64,000 nt of DNA from Liolophura sinensis. Lineage: Eukaryota; Mollusca; Polyplacophora; Chitonida; Chitonidae. Positions 53,601 through 59,600 of this stretch are shown piece after piece; within the stretch, counting starts at the first letter, position 1; each line of letters starts with the position of its first letter. The position numbers were made by a program, and so were the translations under genes. The DNA lies in assembly GCF_032854445.1 (NCBI RefSeq), contig NC_088302.1, forward strand, positions 47,284,645 through 47,348,644. The letters run 5' to 3'. Under the pieces are notes generated by a model. The model saw only the letters and a program-made list of their open reading frames with translations. It made no database searches and had not been told where the DNA came from.

Positions 53601-56600
53601 TAAAACACTGCAGCTTAAGGAGTGAAACCAGAGCAGTTATGACAGTTCCTATAAGCGTGATCGTTGACATGTATATTTACACGCCGGTAAACAGTAAAAT
53701 CATTGCTCGGTTTCACGAAGCACTCTTAACGTTACGTTCACTTAACTACAACGGCAAACAGTACTGCAGGCATTTCGTCGTCCTGGTAGTTGCGAGCTCG
53801 TAACGGCTTCGTGAAACTGGACCCAGAGGCCTCTTTTCAATTGACTTTAGTAATAGTTTATATAGTTGTTCATGTAAATGCTAAAAACGTAGCAACTTAT
53901 ACGTCCGCTCCCACCATGCCTTAAGCAAAAATTAAGGTAAAAAATGCAGTAACGTTTGTTTGCAATTTATTAGGTGTCACTAGTTTAGAACTACTCAAGG
54001 TGTAACAAACGATCAAATTGAAAAACAGGTACATATGCATGTATATACTCATAAGCAGAAACACATTTGATTGAAATGGACAGTACACGTACACAGGTTG
54101 ACTTTGATTGGAATTTTTTGGGGGGGTGGAAATATCATAATTTCTTTTGCAAGGTGTCCGTTGAGTTCATTTATGCATTTATATTACACCTTTAGCTTTA
54201 TGCAGCAAATGAGAGTGCACTGGACCAGAGCTCAGATTTCATCGGATGACAAATCAGACGACAAACTAAAATATCTCAGCAAGCCACTAGGTTCAAGTGC
54301 TACCGCGACCATTTAGCTTTATAACCAGATATGAAAGCAATGAGAACTTTAGTTATGGCTCCTTCAGACATATTTTTTGTCAGTCCAATATCCACATTTT
54401 CCTTTGTCGCATGATGCTATCCTGCTAATAGAATGCATGGGCATGTCCAGAATGGTACTTGTAGTTTCCCTGTGTTTCTGGAGTGACTCTGTACATGTCT
54501 TTGTTTTTATATGTTTTGGTATGTATTATGTAAATTAGTAACATGTAATACTAAGCTGGGCTTTTAATCTGTTGTTAGATATCCTCCAAAAGGATGCACG
54601 CTAAAGTAACTTAAATATGTTTCATTTTTAAAATGAAGTCAAAGTCTTTCAAATGGTAAGATACTTATTTACTGTAAATATTCTTCAAATTTATTGTAAA
54701 ACCAAATAATTGGCGATGAAATTCATATATCATGAAAGTTGGTGTGAGATGAACGAGGGATATGTTTCTCTTCACTGGCATGTGTAATTTGTCTTTCACA
54801 GACGTGGCGGGATCCTAACTTAATGTGGAACGCAGCGGAGTTTAATAATATTTCAGAACTCCGAGTCCCCATTAAAAAGATATGGCGACCAGATATTTTG
54901 ATGTACAACAGGTAAGATTTTATTGATATCTTTAAGTGCAAGATGTGACACTTCATTGGGATCCATAACATGTAAAATTGCAGTGATATCCTTGTGTATA
55001 ACATGTAACACGTCAGTGAGATCCTTGTGTACAACATATAATATTGCAGTGATATCCTAGTGTACAACATGTAACACTTCGCTGAAATCCTTGTGTACAA
55101 CATGTAACACTTCATTGAGATCCTTGTGTACAACATGTAACACTTCATTGAGATCCTTGTGTACAACATGTAACACTTCATTGAGATCCTTGTGTACAAC
55201 ATGTAACACTTTATTGAGATCCTTGTGTACAACATGTAACACTTCATTGAGATTCCTGTGTACAACATGTAACACTTGATTGAGATTCCTGTGTACAACA
55301 TGTAACACTTGATTGAGATTCCTGTGTACAACATGTAACATTGCAGTGATATCCTTGTGTATAACATGTAACACTTCATTGAAATCCTTGTATAGAGCAT
55401 GTAACATTGCAGTGATATCCTTGTGTACAACATGTAACACGTCGCTGAAATCCTTGTGTACAACATGTAACACTTCATTGAGATCCTTGTGTACAACATG
55501 TAACACTTCATTGAGATCCTTGTGTACAACATGTAACACTTGATTGAGATTCCTGTGTACAACATGTAACACTTCATTGGGATCCATAACATGTAAAATT
55601 GCAGTGATATCCTTGTGTATAACATGTAACACGTCACTGAGATCCTTGTGTACAACATATAATATTGCAGTGATATCCTAGTGTACAACATGTAACACTT
55701 CGCTGAAATCCTTGTGTACAACATGTAACACTTCATTGAGATCCTTGTGTACAACATGTAACACTTCATTGAGATCCTTGTGTACAACATGTAACACTTC
55801 ATTGAGATCCTTGTGTACAACATGTAACACTTTATTGAGATCCTTGTGTACAACATGTAACACTTCATTGAGATTCCTGTGTACAACATGTAACACTTGA
55901 TTGAGATTCCTGTGTACAACATGTAACACTTGATTGAGATTCCTGTGTACAACATGTAACATTGCAGTGATATCCTTGTGTATAACATGTAACACTTCAT
56001 TGAAATCCTTGTATAGAGCATGTAACATTGCAGTGATATCCTTGTGTACAACATGTAACACGTCGCTGAAATCCTTGTGTACAACATGTAACACTTCATT
56101 GAGATCCTTGTGTACAACATGTAACACTTCATTGAGATCCTTGTGTACAACATGTAACACTTCATTGAGATCCTTGTGTACAACATGTAACACTTTATTG
56201 AGATCCTTGTGTACAACATGTAACACTTCATTGAGATTCCTGTGTACAACATGTAACACTTGATTGAGATTCCTGTGTACAACATGTAACACTTGATTGA
56301 GATTCCTGTGTACAACATGTAACATTGCAGTGATATCCTTGTGTATAACATGTAACACTTCATTGAGATCCTTGTATACAGCATGTAACATTGCAGTGAT
56401 ATCCTTGTGTACAACATGTAACACTTCACTGAGATCCCTGTGTACAACATGTAACACTTCACTGAGATCCTTGTGTACAACATGTAACACTTCATTGAGA
56501 TTCCTGTGTACAACATGTAATATTGCAGTGATATCCTTGTGTACAACATGTAACACTTCACTGAAATCCTTGTGTACAACATGTAACACTTCATTGAGAT

Positions 56601-59600
56601 CCTTGTGTACAACATGTAACACTTCATTGAGATCCTTGTGTACAACATGTAACACTTCATTGAGATTCCTGTGTACAACATGTAACATTGCAGTGATATC
56701 CTTGTGTACAACATGTAACACTTCATTGAGATCCCTGTGTACAACATGTAACACTTCATTGAGATCCTTGTGTACAACATGTAACACTTCATTGAGATCC
56801 TTGTGTACAACATGTAACACTTTATTGAGATCCTTGTGTACAACATGTAACACTTCATTGAGATTCCTGTGTACAACATGTAACACTTGATTGAGATTCC
56901 TGTGTACAACATGTAACACTTGATTGAGATTCCTGTGTACAACATGTAACATTGCAGTGATATCCTTGTGTATAACATGTAACACTTCATTGAGATCCTT
57001 GTATACAGCATGTAACATTGCAGTGATATCCTTGTGTACAACATGTAACACTTCACTGAGATCCCTGTGTACAACATGTAACACTTCACTGAGATCCTTG
57101 TGTACAACATGTAACACTTCATTGAGATTCCTGTGTACAACATGTAATATTGCAGTGATATCCTTGTGTACAACATGTAACACTTCACTGAAATCCTTGT
57201 GTACAACATGTAACACTTCATTGAGATCCTTGTGTACAACATGTAACACTTCATTGAGATCCTTGTGTACAACATGTAACACTTCATTGAGATTCCTGTG
57301 TACAACATGTAACATTGCAGTGATATCCTTGTGTACAACATGTAACACTTCACTGAGATCCCTGTGTACAACATGTAACACTTCATTGAGATCCCTGTGT
57401 ACAACTTGTAACACTTTATTGAGATCCTTGTGTACAACATGTAACACTTGATTGAGATTCCTGTGTACAACATGTAACACTTCATTGAGATTCCTGTGTA
57501 CAACATGTAACATTACAGTGAAATCCTTGTGTATAACATGTAACACTTCATTGAGATCCTTGTATACAGCATGTAACATTGCAGTGATATCCTTGTGTAC
57601 AACATGTAACACTTCACTGAGATCCCTGTGTACAACATGTAACACTTCACTGATATCCCTGTGTACAACATGTAACACTTCATTGAGATTCCTGTGTACA
57701 ACATATAATATTGCAGTGATATCCTTGTGTACAACATGTAACACTTCACTGAGATCCTTGTGTACAACATGTAACATTGCAGTGATATCCTTGTGTACAA
57801 CATGTAACACTTCATTGAGATCCTTGTGTACAACATTTAACACTTCACTTTGATCTGGTACAACAGATCCCTCTGTGTGCCCACAACAGATCCCCCTATG
57901 TACCCACAACAGACAACGGTTGATATTTTGATATTTAATTCAAAGGCCTAATATGGAAAGTTGGCGTTAGACAACGTATTTCCTCCTTCAAAACTGGAAC
58001 CTGGATCCACAGGCTTTTGTCAAGAAACCAAGTACAAGGCATGTTTCCCTTTGTTTAACCCATTTTGTTTTATATTCTTTTTAGTGCTGATGACCGGTTT
58101 GACGGAACATTTCCTGTCAACGCCATTCTGTTCAGTACTGGTGATATCAACTGGATACCACCGGGAATGTTCAAAAGCACGTGCAAAATTAACATATTGT
58201 GGTTTCCATTTGACGAACAAAGCTGTGATTTAAAGTTTGGGTCGTGGACATATGCAAGCGTAGCGCTGGATTTGGTGATCAAAGATCCTCGAGGTGGGGA
58301 CACACAGTCATTTATTCGTAACGGTGAATGGGATCTGATAGGTAGGCAACGTTTTTAGTCATTCTAACTTGCGTTTTAATTTACTGCTCTAATTATATAT
58401 AATTTATAGCTGCCAATATTTTAATTAACTTTATGGTCTGGCAATATTTTCTACGTATTCCAGCGCGATAAAACTTTCTTCGGATGTTATTGTTGCCATC
58501 TAAAGATTTAGATTAGAAAGTAGTGCTAATCCTCAAACTTTTTCGAAAGTAAGGCAGCATCGATACAGAGAGGGATAAGTGTTCTCAACCTATTGCCGGG
58601 TTGGTATTATCATCTATTCAGACACTTTGTACTTGACCTCACAATTTGTACCGGATAAAAGTAATTTGACCCCGCTACTGAACATTGCTGATGTTGATGG
58701 ATCGCACTGGGAGGCCATCTGCCATATCTAGGGCCTATTGTTGTTTTCACATTGTACTATCATAGATTAACACTAATGAACCTTCTCTGGCTAAGCCTCT
58801 TGGTACTAGGAGACTCGCCTTAAGCTTTTTGAATAACGGCTTTGGCTTGAGATTTGTGCATGTAGATAACACGAGTTTATTCCGTACATGTTCTTGCAGA
58901 TGTTCCTGTGAAACGCAATACTCGAGTTTACGCCTGTTGTCCGGACAAGGACTACCCGGACATTACGTTCACCGTACGCATCCGGCGCCGGACGCTGTAT
59001 TACGGGTTTAACATCATCCTTCCTTGTGTCCTCATCTCTTCCATGGCCCTTCTCACTTTTATTCTTCCTCCGGACGGCGGCGAAAAAATCTCACTGGGTA
59101 CATAGTTGGTGACGTTGTATCATACATTGTGTGAACTGTACACCAGTCACTGTTAAGCAATCTACTAGTCATTTTGTCAGTCAACCAGTCACTCTGTCAG
59201 ATAACTAGTCACTCTGTCAGACAACCAGTCACTCTATTAATAAAATATCCATTTTGTTCATAAGTTATCCAGTCAGGCAACCAGTCCTTCTGTTAGCTAA
59301 ACAACACATCACGCTGTTGGTCAATCCGTCATGTTCTTAATCATGAACTGTCAGTCTGTTAGTCTAACAGTCAGTCTGTTGGTCAACCAGCACTTTCAGC
59401 CAACCAGTCTGTTAGTAAGTCTGTTAGTTATTTTCTATTAGTCAGTCAACCACCTACTCTCTAAGGCAATCAATGACTTTATTGTCTATCTGATCAGTCA
59501 ATTAGTCATTCCGTTATTGGTCACAATAAATTTACACTTACAGGAGTGACCATTATGCTATCCCTCATGGTGTTTTTACTGCTGGTGGCGGAAACTATGC

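Larger units (their letters stand above)
52613..54801 (+). other. Intron 3
   Basis: Bounded by GTAAGT and TTTCACAG. It contains a SINE 3' end, a MITE-like element and a reversed family A copy, all listed separately. No third loop D exon was found. Confidence 0.85.

Noticed and set aside
53480-53803. 107-codon ORF between exons 3b and 4 as a possible extra receptor exon
   Set aside because: No receptor motif, and its end lies in an inverted-repeat element.
54723-57909. ORFs of 927 and 743 codons on the minus strand, and several Cys-rich frames on the plus strand
   Set aside because: They are read-through of a 33-bp tandem repeat (11 codons), open in several frames at once, lying inside an intron. 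No domain, and each frame is simply the 11-residue period.
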